64,000 bases of DNA from Cryoendolithus antarcticus (lineage: Eukaryota; Ascomycota; Dothideomycetes; Cladosporiales; Cladosporiaceae), in contig NAJO01000033.1 of the NCBI GenBank assembly GCA_002077065.1, forward strand, positions 1-64,000, given 5' to 3'. The notes beneath the pieces are model-generated. The model saw only the letters and a program-made list of their open reading frames with translations, ran no database searches and was not told the DNA's origin. The position numbers and the translations under genes were made by a program. Shown here one piece after another: positions 46,151 through 58,375 of this stretch; position 1 is the first letter of the stretch; each line of letters opens with the position of its first letter.

Positions 46151-47965
46151 ATGGCGTCCCTCTCGAGATGGGCGCTTCTCGCAGCGCTACCCAGCGCGCT
46201 GGCTGCTGCACCCGCATACACACCCGAACAACTCGCTCGCCTAGCCAAGGCCGGAGAGGAGAACATGAGAGTGTGCAAGTACATTGGCTGGACCTGGGCA
46301 GCGCTGGTAGGCGCAACGCTGGTTTACAGATGGTCACTCGAACTCCTCTGCCACGTGCGAAAACTTGCAAACCTCAACCACGGCACCTCCAGCGACGGCA
46401 GGCAGAAGTACTTCAGCATTCCGGATGAGAAGTTTTCGGCGATGAAGAACCACCTCATCACCGCCCCACTGTTGAAGAAGAGACACAACCGCGAGTTCAA
46501 GCTTAGTGCTGCAACAAATGTCGGCACACTGCCGGGCCGTCTGCAGACGCTGTTCCTCGTTGGCTACCTCGCCATGAGCATTGCGCTCACCGTCATCACC
46601 ATTGACTGGCACACGCCCGACCAGTGGTACGACGATGGACTCAACCGCACAGGCTACCTCGCAGTCATGAACATGATCCCACTCTTCGTCCTGGCAGGCC
46701 GAAACAACCCCCTCATCTTCCTGCTCGGCATTAGCTTCGATACTTACAACCTCATCCATCGCTGGATCGGCCGCATCGTAGTCTTCGAGGCTGTTGCTCA
46801 CACCGCGTTTTGGCTGGCCAAGAAGACCTTCACGATGCCTGATGCTAAGGCTTGGGCAGTGATTGCATCCTCCATGGCTCATAGCGAGAAGATCATGACT
46901 GGTACCATTGGCACCTTTGCGTTCGTTGGTCTGCTACTCAGCTCGCCGTCCATCTTCCGCCACGCTTTCTACGAAACCTTCCTGCACGTCCACATCGTGC
47001 TCGCCATCATTGCTATCGTCGGCACCTGGATGCACATCGAGGAGGAGAAGTCCAAAGTCTTCCTCGTTGCCGCCGTCAGCTTCTGGATCATCGAGCGCAT
47101 CATTCGCATCGTCTCCATCATCCGCCGTAATGTCGGTAATGGCGGTACTAAAGCTGAGGTCGAAGCCCTCCCCGGTGATGCTGTCCGCGTCACCCTTCGC
47201 ATCGCAAAGCCCTGGAAGTTCCGTCCCGGCCAGCACATCTACATGTACATGCCCTCGGTCGGTCTTTGGACAAGCCACCCCTTCTCACTCGCTTGGTCCT
47301 CCGAAGACGATGACCCACACAATGAGAAAGGCCTCCCCATGTCGCGTCAAGACATCTTCGCCGCCAAGCAGACCACCATGTCCCTGATCATCCGCCGTCG
47401 CACGGGCTTCACAGACACCATGTTCAAGAAAGCCGAGCTCTCGCCCGCCGGCAAGTTCACCACCACAGCGTTTGTAGAAGGGCCATACGGCAATCAGAGC
47501 TTCGCCTCTTACGGTACTGTCATGCTCTTCGCCGCCGGCGTGGGCATAACGCACCAAGTCCCCCACGTCCGCGACCTCGTAGCCGGCTACTCCAACGGCA
47601 CGGCAGCAACCCGCAAAATCGTGCTAGTCTGGATCATCCAATCCCCCGAGCACCTCGAGTGGATCCGGCCCTGGATGACTTCCATCCTGGGCATGGATAA
47701 ACGCCGCGACATCCTCAGAATTCTGCTGTTTGTGACCCGACCGCGGAGTACTAAGGAAATCCACTCTCCTAGCAGTAGCGTGCAGATGTTCCCGGGTAAA
47801 CCTGACGTTGGGGCGCTGCTGACCAAGGAGCAGGAGAAGCAGGTGGGCGCTATGGCTGTGAGTGTTTGTGGGACGGGGAGTTTGGCGGATGATGTTAGGA
47901 AGGGGGTTAGGGAACGGTGTGAGAGGACTGAGATGGACTTCTTTGAGGAGGCTTTTTCGTGGTAG
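46151..47965 (+). CDS. Ferric/cupric reductase transmembrane protein
   Basis: A single-exon protein of 604 residues. It begins with a signal peptide (MASLSRWALLAALPSALA) and has a membrane helix near residue 45. The ferric-reductase domain covers about residues 130-310, with heme-ligand His in HRWIGRIVVFEAVAHTAFW and FLHVHIVLAI. The FAD-binding region contains PGQHIYMYMP and SHPFSLAWS. The NADPH domain has EGPYGNQSF and TVMLFAAGVGITHQVPHVRD. It matches fungal Fre-type metalloreductases, which reduce Fe(III) or Cu(II) outside the cell before uptake. No ferroxidase/permease pair lies beside it in this window. Which metal it serves cannot be told. Confidence 0.93.
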   Translation: MASLSRWALLAALPSALAAAPAYTPEQLARLAKAGEENMRVCKYIGWTWAALVGATLVYRWSLELLCHVRKLANLNHGTSSDGRQKYFSIPDEKFSAMKNHLITAPLLKKRHNREFKLSAATNVGTLPGRLQTLFLVGYLAMSIALTVITIDWHTPDQWYDDGLNRTGYLAVMNMIPLFVLAGRNNPLIFLLGISFDTYNLIHRWIGRIVVFEAVAHTAFWLAKKTFTMPDAKAWAVIASSMAHSEKIMTGTIGTFAFVGLLLSSPSIFRHAFYETFLHVHIVLAIIAIVGTWMHIEEEKSKVFLVAAVSFWIIERIIRIVSIIRRNVGNGGTKAEVEALPGDAVRVTLRIAKPWKFRPGQHIYMYMPSVGLWTSHPFSLAWSSEDDDPHNEKGLPMSRQDIFAAKQTTMSLIIRRRTGFTDTMFKKAELSPAGKFTTTAFVEGPYGNQSFASYGTVMLFAAGVGITHQVPHVRDLVAGYSNGTAATRKIVLVWIIQSPEHLEWIRPWMTSILGMDKRRDILRILLFVTRPRSTKEIHSPSSSVQMFPGKPDVGALLTKEQEKQVGAMAVSVCGTGSLADDVRKGVRERCERTEMDFFEEAFSW

Positions 47966-48455
47966 TCAATTTCGCGAGGAAGAGACTGTATGTTGGTACC
48001 ATTTACGTTGGCTGTATGGAAGAAGACAAGAAATGAATGGAGTTCTCATGTCGGTATGGCGTTGAGATCGAGGGAGGATTTGAGAGCGCTGCACTCTGCG
48101 CAGTGAATGCTTCCGCACTGCGTTGTCACTCTTTTCAGCGCATGTGTATATAGCTTTTCCTCATAACGCGATACAAATGCATCGTCCACACAAGCTCTTC
48201 ATAAGCGATCTCTTTCGTATTCTTCATTCTTTGATGTTGATCTGCGCGCTTCCCCTCTGTGGGCTACCGAGGTACTTCTGCCAAGCACAGTTGACCTGCA
48301 GCGTACGAAGCCATTGGGAGATGTTGATACGTCCCACTTATAACACGCCCCCTGCCCGGGAGACTGAATGCTCATAAAGACTCTGACATTTCATCTTGTC
48401 ATTTTCCTATTTGGGCTCGCAAGTTGCTTTACCGAGCTTTCGTACGACTGCCAAA
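47966..48455. other. Intergenic region, 0.5 kb
   Basis: It holds the 3' flank of the ferric reductase gene and the promoter of the acyl-CoA ligase gene. No further feature is seen. Confidence 0.4.
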
Positions 48456-50310
48456 ATGATCTGGCACTCGCCCCATCCTCGTCTCGACAGTAAGTTTCCT
48501 TTAGCACATCCTTCCTTCGTACGAAGAAGTCCACTTTCCATGCTGACATGATCAACAAGTCCCCATCCACCTTACAACCTGGCAATGGGCCTTCAACTCC
48601 CCGTTCTCACCCCTCCACTCCCCTTCCCAAAGTCCAGGCTCCTACACAGACACCTCAACCCTCGCATCTCTCTCCTTCCCCCAGGTCCGTGACCTCGCCA
48701 CCCTCCTCTCCACATCCCTTGTCAACCTCTACGATCTTCAGCCCGGCGAAACCGTCTCCCTCTTCGCCGGCAACTCTATCCTCTACCCCGTCGCCATGTG
48801 GGCTGCTGTCCGCGTTGGGGCAAGGGTCAATGGCGCAAACCCGGCTCATGGCGTAGAGGAGATGTGTGAGGCGCTGAGGGTGGCGGGGACGAGGGTTTTG
48901 TTTGTGGGGCTTGAGGGGTTGAGCGTGGCATTGGAGGCTGTTGAGCAGGTTGGGTTGGGGAGGCAGAGGGTAGTGGTGTTGTGCGAGGAGGGGGAGTGGG
49001 AGGGGAAAGTGCAGGGGGTGAGGAGTTTAGGGGAGTTGGTCGAGTTGGGCAAGACCCTGCCCGAAGCGAGAGAGTGGTCGATCCCTCCAGATCTGTCCAA
49101 TAAGGACGTTTGCGGGTACGTCAACCGATGACTGAGTCGATCTCCTGGCCATGGATCGGAACATACTGACTGCGACTTTTCGAGCAGCTACCTCAACTTC
49201 TCCTCCGGCACTACAGGAAAACCCAAAGCAGTGATGCTCTCCCACCACAACATCATAGCACAATGCCATCAGCTTGCGCAACAACAGGTCGTCTCGCCAG
49301 GCCAGCGGTACAAGATCCTAGCCGTGATGCCGCTCTTCCATATCACCGGTCTCGTCCGCTTCTGCCACTATCCCGTCTTCATGAACGGCGAATGCTTGAT
49401 GCTGCCAAAATTTGACTTCACAACTATGCTGCAGACGATCATCAAGTACGAGATTGAGGAATTGATCCTCGTGCCTCCGATTATGATCAGGATCGTCAAA
49501 GATTCTGCTGCGCGGCCGTATCTTCCAAAGCTGAGAGAAGTGGTCAAACGATGGTCTTCCGGCAGTGCGCCAATAAGTCCCGAGATCATCGCCCTACTGC
49601 AGAGAGAGTTTCCAAATGCTGGCTTCAGACAAGGCTACGGTGCGACAGAGTCCACGGCGTGCATCTCCGCTCATCCGCCCAGTCACTTCGACTACAAATA
49701 CGCCACCACGGTCGGCAAGCTCATGGCTAACACTACAGCGAAGGTCATCTCACTAACAGATTCCGGCGTGGAGCTGGGTCCCAATGAGACTGGCGAGATC
49801 TGCGCCAAGGGTCCGCAAATCGCCATGGGCTATCTTGACAACGAAGTCGCCACACGGGAGACGTTTAAGAACGACTGGTTCCACACCGGCGATGTGGGCC
49901 ACATAGACGACGAAGGACTCCTACACATCTCGGATCGCATCAAGGAGATGATCAAAGTCAAGGGACAGCAAGTCGCACCTGCCGAGCTCGAAGACCTACT
50001 TCTCGGCCATGAGGCAGTGGAGGATGTAGCTGTGGTGGGAATTGTGGACGAGTATGCTGGGGAGAGACCGAAGGCAGTCGTTGTGTTGAAGCAGGGTGTG
50101 GAGACTGGAGAGACCGTGGGGAGGGAGTTGTTGGAGTGGGTCAAGGAGAAGAAGGTGAGATATAAGTGGATCAAAGAGGTGGAGTTCGTGAAGGAGATTC
50201 CGAAGAGTGCTACGGGGAAGTTGTTGAGACGGGTGCTGAGGGATAGGGAGAGGAGTGGAGTGGGGAGGGGACTTGTCGTGCGGGATGAGAGGGTGGCGGC
50301 CAAGCTCTGA
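48456..50310 (+). CDS. Peroxisomal 4-coumarate-CoA-ligase-like acyl-CoA synthetase
   Basis: I join 48456..48489, 48560..49115 and 49188..50310, giving 570 residues. Introns are 70 and 72 nt. The N-terminus is MIWHSPHPRLDIPIHLTTW. The AMP-binding P-loop is NFSSGTTGKPKAVMLSHHN, followed by the A5 motif GYGATESTA, A7 WFHTGDVGHIDDEG and A8 DRIKEMIKVKGQQVAPAELE. The catalytic Lys of A10 is in PKSATGKLLRR. The last residues are RVAAKL, a PTS1 peroxisomal targeting tripeptide (AKL). The enzyme should activate an aryl or medium-chain acid to a CoA thioester in peroxisomes. Relatives act in phenylpropanoid degradation, fatty-acid oxidation or siderophore precursor synthesis; the substrate is not determined. 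Confidence 0.92.
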
Positions 50311-50507
50311 GCCTGTGTGCCTTTGTTCATCTTGGGGAGGACTCCATGCATTGAGAACACGAAGACGACCAGAAGCGGACTTCTTTGTCCTGAATGCAGA
50401 AACTCGGCGAGTCGCGCCACAAAGAACGATCCGATGCCACTATTACCTACTGGCACTCGGCAACGATACTTGCGCAGCACGAAGCCACTGCAGCGTCCAG
50501 TCGAGCA

Positions 50508-53235
50508 ATGGCGCCACCTCCGATCGCTACCTTCGTGTGCGTATGGTGCAGTGACGAATTGACAGAACCGGGCTACAGACCGAAGCGAAGCGATCATGAT
50601 TCTGAAAATGGAATGATCTGCAAGGACTGCGCCATTGACGCTGTACTACCGAAGTTCCAGCATGCGTACGAAGACGGCGCTCTCACTACCCGCCGAAATG
50701 GGGGAAGGTCGAATTAATGACTTCGGACTTCGAGGATCTCTTTCCTGAAGGCTTTCTGGAACAGTGGAGGCAGAAGGTCGCGACTGAGTACCGCTTAGAC
50801 GCCGGGAAGCGCGCGTACTGCAGTCACAAGACCACCAACGAGGATGGCGAAACAGAAATTTGCCATGGCTTCCTCGGATCGAAAGGTCGAGTCGGCAGCA
50901 AGTGCCCCAAATGTAAGCAACTATGCTGCTGCAAGTGCCTTCAGCCTGTCGAGGGACCTTACGAGCAACATCGCTGCGGTGAGGCCGATGCTCCAGATCC
51001 TCTCGGCGTGAGAGGCACGGACTATCAGGCTTGTCCGAAGTGTGAGCAGCCCTCTCACCGCCAGGATGGCTGTAATGCGATAGTATGTCCTACATGCTAT
51101 CAGATCCACTGCTACCTGTGCGGCATCAAGGCACATTATGACTCTTGACACTGGAGGCCGAGTGTGGGATGTACGCGCTGGAACCTGCCAACCGATCCGA
51201 ACCCCGGCTACGACAAAGAACTTGACCCTGCGACCGCGATTGTGCGGCGCGAGGGCGAGGATGACGAGCAGTACGATTTTCGATGGAGCCGTGTTGCTGA
51301 CTTCACCGACTGGGCTCAACGGTTCGAGAATTACACCAACTTACCTATTGACTGTGATAATGCCGAGCAAGAAGCCAAAGGCCTTCAATTGTGCCTGGCC
51401 TTGAAAGTGGATTGCGACTGCAAAGACTTGAAGGTGCTAGCTTAGTGCAGCGCCGAGGATGTCCAGCAGGAGCTATTCGCTCTGGAGGACTCCTTCATTA
51501 CAGCTAGGCCACTGCTAGACGATCTTGACTTCTGGGCTCACCTGGATGGACCACGCTTCTATACCTGGGATAGTGTGCATCCGTACCTGAAGCGATACGC
51601 GACAGAATGGCGCACGCCGTGCATTCGGCATTTAGCAGCCATACGCCGCCGCTATCTGCTCCACGCGTCCGAGGTCAAGGCTCCGGTCAACGCTATTGTG
51701 AGGACGGGTCTTTTAGCACAGATGCGCCAAGATCGGCGACTGTTGGACACCATACTATCAGACCATGAAGTTCGAAAGGCAGCTGCTCCCGACACAACAA
51801 GGGTAGTCCGTGACGTGGCTTGGATGTTCTCATGCTTTGAGCACTTCCGCAAGTCCATCGATGAGCCGGAAACCCGAGCTCCATCCGCCGCATTCGCTGA
51901 GGTGAGATGGAGATTGCTGATGATGCGGAGCATGATCCAATTCACAGGCGAGTATGAGCTATGTCATCAGCCATTCTCGACTTTCGTTGATGTTGCGTAT
52001 ATTTTCGTGGCATTACTACTCAAGATGTCAGGCAAGGCACTGGGCATTTCTTTCAAGCCTACGGCGCTCGACGTTGACCTCGAATTCGGTCTCAATGAGA
52101 AAGATTTGCAGCTCTTCCGCAACGACGTCTTGCACCTGGGCGCAGGCTGGGTTGATAAGGTGAAGGCGATGCCTCAGACGCACGCGGCTACGTTGCGTTT
52201 CCAGCCGCGCATACGATGTGAGTCTGCGTTCAGAGTGAAGGCAGAGTCCGCAAGGCTGACAGATTGCAGTGTATACACAGCACCTCATAGCAGATCTTCT
52301 CTGGATGACAAGAGCGGTCGAAAAGCTGGCTGAAGCGGAGGGAAGCGTACACCCTCGCATCCGGAGTGCCTTCGGTCATACGCATTTCGAGATCTTGATA
52401 ATAGATGGGATAATGCGGAGTTCGAAGCTCACCATTCTTGGCCCGGTCCTAGAAGTCCTCACAGCCTATATGCAATGGTAAGCCGTGGTCATCTTACAGG
52501 ACCAGCATGGATTTCGACTAATCTATTATGTTAGGGGCTCGATCATGCTGACACAGTTCGTAATCGTGCCTGATACAGCTGTTACCAAAGGACTTGGCGA
52601 TCCACGGAACATTCAAGGGTTTACCGAATTCACCAAAGGTATGCACGACAAGACCATCAGAGACCTTCGCGTACTCGGCTTGCCGACAAGCGGGCCTATC
52701 ACTCGCAAAGCATGGCCAACGAACAGCGACAAGCCTTTCATCGTCGTACACACTCTCGACCGCTTGCTACTCTTTCGAGAGTCTATGATGAACGCGACGT
52801 CGACGAGACACGATCTCGGACGTGCCAAGATGTTCGTTGACGACATTTATGAAGTCCTCAGCACCTGTGCGCTGCTCTTCACCGACGACGTGTTCGCAAA
52901 GTATTATTGCAATACCTGGCCAAGTCGCAAGAGCGTCTGGGATTTGCTCAAGGCTTTGTCAGAGTGGCACGACGATATCGGCACCCATATCGCCTTGCAC
53001 GTATTGCCGTCGTCTCAGGCTAATGTTTGCCCGTTTGAGAGATGTAAGACCTCCCCATCTGCTGCGGTGCGTATGCATACTGACCGTAGTTTCAGATATG
53101 AGCCTCGCACCATGGGACGCTGGCCCCGAGACCGATATGACTGTAGCCTACCGTGAGATCCATCGCACTGTGCGTGATGGACCGACTCAAGCCAACGACA
53201 GAGAGGCCGAGTTTAAATCGATGCAGATAGGATAG
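50508..53235 (+). pseudogene. Broken RBR-type E3 ubiquitin ligase-like gene
   Basis: The RBR order is visible across several breaks. RING1: CVWCSDELTEPGY to MICKDC. IBR: YCSHKTTNEDGETEICHGF to KCPKCKQLCCCKC. RING2: ACPKCEQPSHRQDGCNAIVC to HCYLCG, with the catalytic Cys after DG retained. The frame from ATG 50508 reaches GAL and must shift by one base near 50685-50690 to continue as YPPKWGKVEL; no intron fits in so short a gap. TGA at 51146 then cuts the conserved S-x-H-W region and TAG at 51443 cuts again, with the frame open on both sides. Downstream, 51446-52217, 52270-52477, 52535-53043 and 53096-53235 are open and joined by good 52-57-nt introns. That leaves a helical C-terminal region I do not recognise. 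It is most likely a recent pseudogene. Confidence 0.65.
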
Positions 53236-56200
53236 ACCAGGGAGACTGGACGAGCAGTCCAGACTTGCGCAAGGTCTTGTCGTGGGCACAGCTCGTATGC
53301 GAAAAGCTTGCTCGTCATTCGGAAAGATGTATTGGACTAGAATAGCAATTTGACGAGACTTCGACGATATTGGCGGTTCCACTTCGCTGACTTCGCCATC
53401 CTTGCATGTCTGCCTTCAAGTCTGCTGCAGAGCACGAAGCCAATACAAGTTGCCTCTTGCAGTGAGTGGAGTCACTCCACAGTAGATGCGTTATAAACTT
53501 ACCTCGGTGCTTTTCGTCGCATCTATACTCTCGGGACGTTTTCCGATAGCTCGTTTCATGTTTGAGACATGTAAGCGTAAATGTCGGCCCACCGTCGTGG
53601 CTTACCGTCGTGGCGCCGTAACCTACCGACCTCATTGCGAGCATATGTGTGCTCGAGCTCATACCGAATGATCTGCGTTCTTTGAGCGAGTAGCCTTCGA
53701 TGTATCGACACGGAGGTGCTACGTCCATGTCATGAGCCTTTGACAGGTGGAGTGTCGGCTTCAGCGTGTTGACAGCGAAACGAACGTGCCTCCGGCCACA
53801 GTTTGGAATAGACAGCGATTACCATTGCACGTGCGGAACTGCGATCAGCCTAGCCGTTCATATCTTCAACACCCCGATCGCTCTGGAGCCATGGTCCTTA
53901 CCTCAGGCCTAGTGAAGATCGAGCTGCTTGTCGGATGTATCTCCGTGTAATTGTGAGGATAACCTTCGCTGCGCGTCCATATCCTGTTAGAGCGCGCGTG
54001 CAGCCAAGTCGAGAGCACTGCCTAGCATGGGTGAGCTACTTTCTAAATCCGCTTAGGCAATCGTATGCGAGAGCACGCCGCGATTTATGTAGCGCAGTCT
54101 GAACTCTATGACCTCGGCCCGTTCGTGGAACAGTCCCCAGTAGGACTCTTGTTTCTGCGAATACGATGCGATGCACAACGCTGGTGAGGGGGAACGTCGA
54201 GGGATCCCCTCCATGATCCAGGATGAGCTCAATGAGTCAGTAGTGTCGTTCATTCGGAAGCAATAGCCCGAGACGGGTCCACAGTGTACCCATTCTGGTA
54301 TGATCGTAGTCGGCTAGTCAAGATCATCAAGCGCACTGTTCAAGAGATCCCTGCGGCACTCGGGACGTTTGGCGATCTCGCGGAACTCTACAACTTACTT
54401 TTGGCAGGTTTGCAAGGCTGATCCCGATGCCTTCTGTGCCGCGGTCCTGGGAGTGAGTCTGTACCTGCAGCTGTTGCAAGGTAGCTTGCTTGTTGCTAGC
54501 GGTATCTGACGGTAGTAGCTGAATCCTGAACTAGGTTACGGCGTGAATGAGCGGAATGCTGGAGCTTGTGACAGCAAGAAAAGCAGTCAAATGCGATTGA
54601 AGTCCGTGGGGGCTGGCGGTAGTCAAAGGTGGAGTGGATTTACCTCTTACTAGCGTGTTCAGCTCGAGAATGTGGGATAGATTGCCGACCACGTCAGCAC
54701 CGCCACTGGTCGATACAATGTAACTCCGCAACGGTGAGGCAGGCGTGGGATGTTTGGATGCTCAATCCAGGTTGATGTCGACTGATCGCCGTGGAGGTAC
54801 CGTATGGGGGCCATCTGGGAGATTAGAGTCTGGGCCAGCCGTCCAAAATGGCGCAAGCCGGATACCGCCTATGCTGGACGAGGTGAAGTCGGCAGCTGGC
54901 GTCGCGACCTGCAGCAGTTGACGGTCATGTGCTCTGCGCGCTGGTTTGCACCAATACAGCCATGCGAAGCTACGAATGGCATGTTGATGAGAGAGACAAG
55001 CCCACGTATTCCGAAATGAAAATGCGACTTCATATCGAGAACTTCCCAGCGGATCCAGTCTTCACCCACCAAAATTGCCCTCCATCCCGGCTTTTGATTG
55101 GCTTCATGCAGCTCTGGCCGTGCCAATCATCGATGACCTGCAATCAACTTCGGCTATTTTCAACAGGCTTGTGCAGTTGTCCCGATGCCGTCAGCGCCTT
55201 GTCAATTGCATGCCGAATCGAAGAGTCAATTGCGACCTGTTGCGACCATTGCAATCCCCGGTGTGTGAAGTAGGTTGGCGTGCGAGCCCCTTCAAGGTGT
55301 GGTCGCGCAGCATGTTCGGGAATACTGGCGAATAACAGTGACCACATGATAGCTTGCATATACCATTGGGCAGCATCACCTCCAACGGCCTGGAGTGGGA
55401 TTGCCAGGTTGGTACATTGCTGCATCTATATATACCCTGCCATAACCATTGGGATTGCGCACGTGTAGGTACAGCTGTACATTCGTCAACGAAAGCGAAG
55501 CGTACTCTCTAGGGCCATGATTCGTATGAAACATACGCATGCTGCACCGTAGCGACGCTGTCAAGATAGTCCGAGCAATGGCAGCACAGAGCGTGGCTTT
55601 TGCACGTCGATTGGCGGTACGGTGCGAGACGAGGCTGTGGAGAAGTCGATCTACCGGGGCCATCGCCATTGCGCCCAATTCGCTGAAATGCGGTCTGTGT
55701 TGCGGTCGCAGGAGTTGTGTCACCGTCGCTCTGCTGCAGGCCTCCGCTGTTGTACAATACGGCACAGGGTGGACAAGGCTACGGTACTGCGACCTGATAC
55801 AGCTGTCCAACGCACCGCAGTGCCCACGAGAGTCCTGTAATCCATGTTCCATGGTCTCTGTGGTGGATCGGTCACGAGTCGGGCAGCAGTCGCTGTCATG
55901 CTTTGGCCTTCCCCACGCCTGTTGCATGTCCAGATACAGTGCCGTGCTGACCAAATCACAATGGTGCCTCGGTGCTCCTCCTCGCTAGTTGGAGAGCTGG
56001 AACCTGGATCGCGGTGTCGTCAAGATTCATTTGCAACAGCGTCTGAGCTTTACGCCTCCACCACCGGGACATAGCACCCTCGCAAGCCTCAAACCCAACA
56101 CAAATCGCTACTGCTGCTATCGCTAGCGCATCGAGGTCGTGTCTTACTTTCGGAAGACCCTGCCACGGCTTGGGGACCAGTCTCTTCCTGATCGTACAGA

Positions 56201-56618
56201 ACTCCTCTGCCCACGCGCCGTACCGTTGATCCGCCGGCGTACCTAGCGGAAGACCTTAATTCTCTCGTCTCCGCACCCGGGTGCACATCATAAGCTCACG
56301 CATGCCCGCGCGACGGACCTTGACGTCCCGGCTGCAGCACTGCTCACCTCACTCTTTCGTGTCCTGCATTTCGTCTGCAGGGAGCAGCATGCCTAGTGGC
56401 GCTCAAGCAGTCATTCACGCCCGCATGCTGCTACCGCTGCTCGCACTACCGTCAAACGCTACAGCCGCCAGCGTGCCGTAAGCGTTCAGCCACACGTTCC
56501 TCTTTTGCGGTTGCGCAAGATTGACGCTCATTCGTTACATTGTCACCGCATACAGCCTTTACCACCATTCGACAATCGCATTGTTCGACGACCTCGATCC
56601 GCTAGCCTCCGGCTGGCG
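53236..56618. other. 3.4-kb region without an intact gene, possible relics
   Basis: No frame has start, domains and splice structure. Coding-like stretches on the plus strand are near 53748-53909, 54236-54421, 54929-55110 and 55075-55335. The last two overlap in different frames, as if shifted. Large overlapping frames near 55376-55988 on both strands look like chance. The last part is the CENP-B-type gene's upstream region. Confidence 0.4.
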
Positions 56619-58375
56619 ATGAGTGTCGCAATCATGGGCGACGAGCAGCACGGCATGCCCTATCATTCGTCTCCTCCATCGACTTGGGGTCAGACATCAC
56701 ACGTGTATCCACACTCGCATCATGGCACGCCAGCACAAGAGTACGCTGGCTTCAATTTTGAGCTGCCACAGCCAGCGCCCGTCGATCCGAATGCATTCCC
56801 TCTGAGCTACCAGCAGCGACCTACACTACAGCAACTACAGCCACTGGTGATGCCACAATGGCCATCAATGCTGAACAACCAGTCTCACTCAACCTTCGCA
56901 CCAATGTATCCACAGCCGGTGCAACCTATACAGCCGATGCAGCTGCCAACGCCTATCTCAGCTGGCGGCTCACGATCCGCGACAACGCCACGGAAGACGT
57001 TAACGGATGCCGACCGACGACGGATGTGTCAGTACGCAGAGGAGAACCCGACTGCGAAGCAGACGGAAATCGGCAGTACGTCTCATGTTCTCTGCAGCGG
57101 TATGATCGTTCACTGACAAGGCGACAGCGAGATTCGGCGTTGAGCGAAGGTTCGTTATATCGGGCTTACACGCATGTCCCTCTTGGGTTATTAACATCTT
57201 CATAGCACTGTGTCCAAAGTCTTGCGACAAAAGGAGAAGTTTCTCCTGCAAGACGATGGCAGCCGATCCCCTGTGAAGCGGGCGAAAGGCCGATCGCCAG
57301 ACATCGAGCGAGCACTGGCTGTGTGGGCGAAGAATCAGGTAATTCGGGACTGCGACATGCGACAACTAACGCTGACAACGCGAAGGAACGAAAAGGTCTG
57401 CCTTTAACGAACGATCTGATTCGTGAGAAGGCGCAGGCCTTCTCAACGACTTCATCTAGTCCAGACTCACAGCCTGTCTTCAGCGCCAGCTGGATCGAGA
57501 AGTTCAAGCTGAACAACAATCTGCTGGGCGCACGATCAAGGAAGAGCTCACTTGCGCCGGACGACGCGGATGCCATCCCAAGAGTGCGCTCTTCAGGTCC
57601 AACGCCTAGCGGCACATCGCCTGTGTCCCCACATGGTCTAGGATCGCAATCGCCAGCAATCCTGCACAGCGTCCAGAGTCAAGAGAGTCTGAAGACGCGA
57701 AGTCCGGACAGCTATCACGAGCTCGCGAGCAGAGGCGCGTTACACTCGCAGAGCCATACATCGCTGAATAGCGCATTTACAGACACAGCGCCTTCGTCCT
57801 TCTCACCTGGTCCTCTGAGTCCAACGTCTCCCTTCTTCACACCAGACTCCGGCACCGCACCGGGCCCTTTCATGCCTCAGCTGAACCGACCGATCCTGCC
57901 AGCAACGGCAAGAGAGAATTCGCAGCGACCACGAAGCCAGACCTTCCCAATGCTGGATCATTTCATGGCCGGCGTGCCTGGTTCGGCAGCGGGCGACCCA
58001 TCGACACCAAGATACACGACCTCTTCAGTACTCGACTCGCCAATGGACGACCACTCTGACCCGCTGCTGACCCTTAACTCAACACTCCATCTCATGCATG
58101 AGAATCAGAGGCCACACACCGTAACGCCTGCGGAGACCATGGGACCACCCCCTCTACCGTCTCTTGCGTCTAGAGAAGCACGGCGAAGCAGCATTGGCAC
58201 CGCTATCACGACTTCGTCTCTACAAATGGCTACGAGCCCGGAAGAAGCAAGACGTGCACTGGAGGTCGTGCTGGGTTTCTTCGAGCAGCAGCCGCACGGC
58301 TATCTGGACCTTCAGGAGAGCGTCACCATCGGAAAGCTGATGGAGAAGCTCAAGTTACAATCGCGAGGCACGTGA
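56619..58375 (+). CDS. CENP-B-type HTH DNA-binding protein
   Basis: I join 56619..57075, 57128..57149, 57206..57338 and 57386..58375, giving 533 residues. The second exon is a 22-nt microexon. Introns are 52, 56 and 47 nt, and all phases agree. After a Gln/Pro-rich N-terminus the psq/CENP-B N-terminal HTH reads TLTDADRRRMCQYAEENP, then TEIGTRFGVERSTVSKVLRQ. A second HTH of the CENP-B type follows (SPDIERALAVWAKNQ, GLPLTNDLIREKAQAF, WIEKFKLNNN). The rest is Ser/Pro-rich with a short helical C-terminus (EARRALEVVLGFFEQQ). It lacks the DDE transposase domain of pogo-like elements, so it is probably a domesticated regulator or chromatin protein. An internal Met at 56634 could also start it. Confidence 0.85.

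Noticed and set aside
55376..55988. Long overlapping frames on both strands in the gene-poor stretch
   Set aside because: Both strands are open with no ATG context, domain or protein-like pattern; stop-poor composition explains them.
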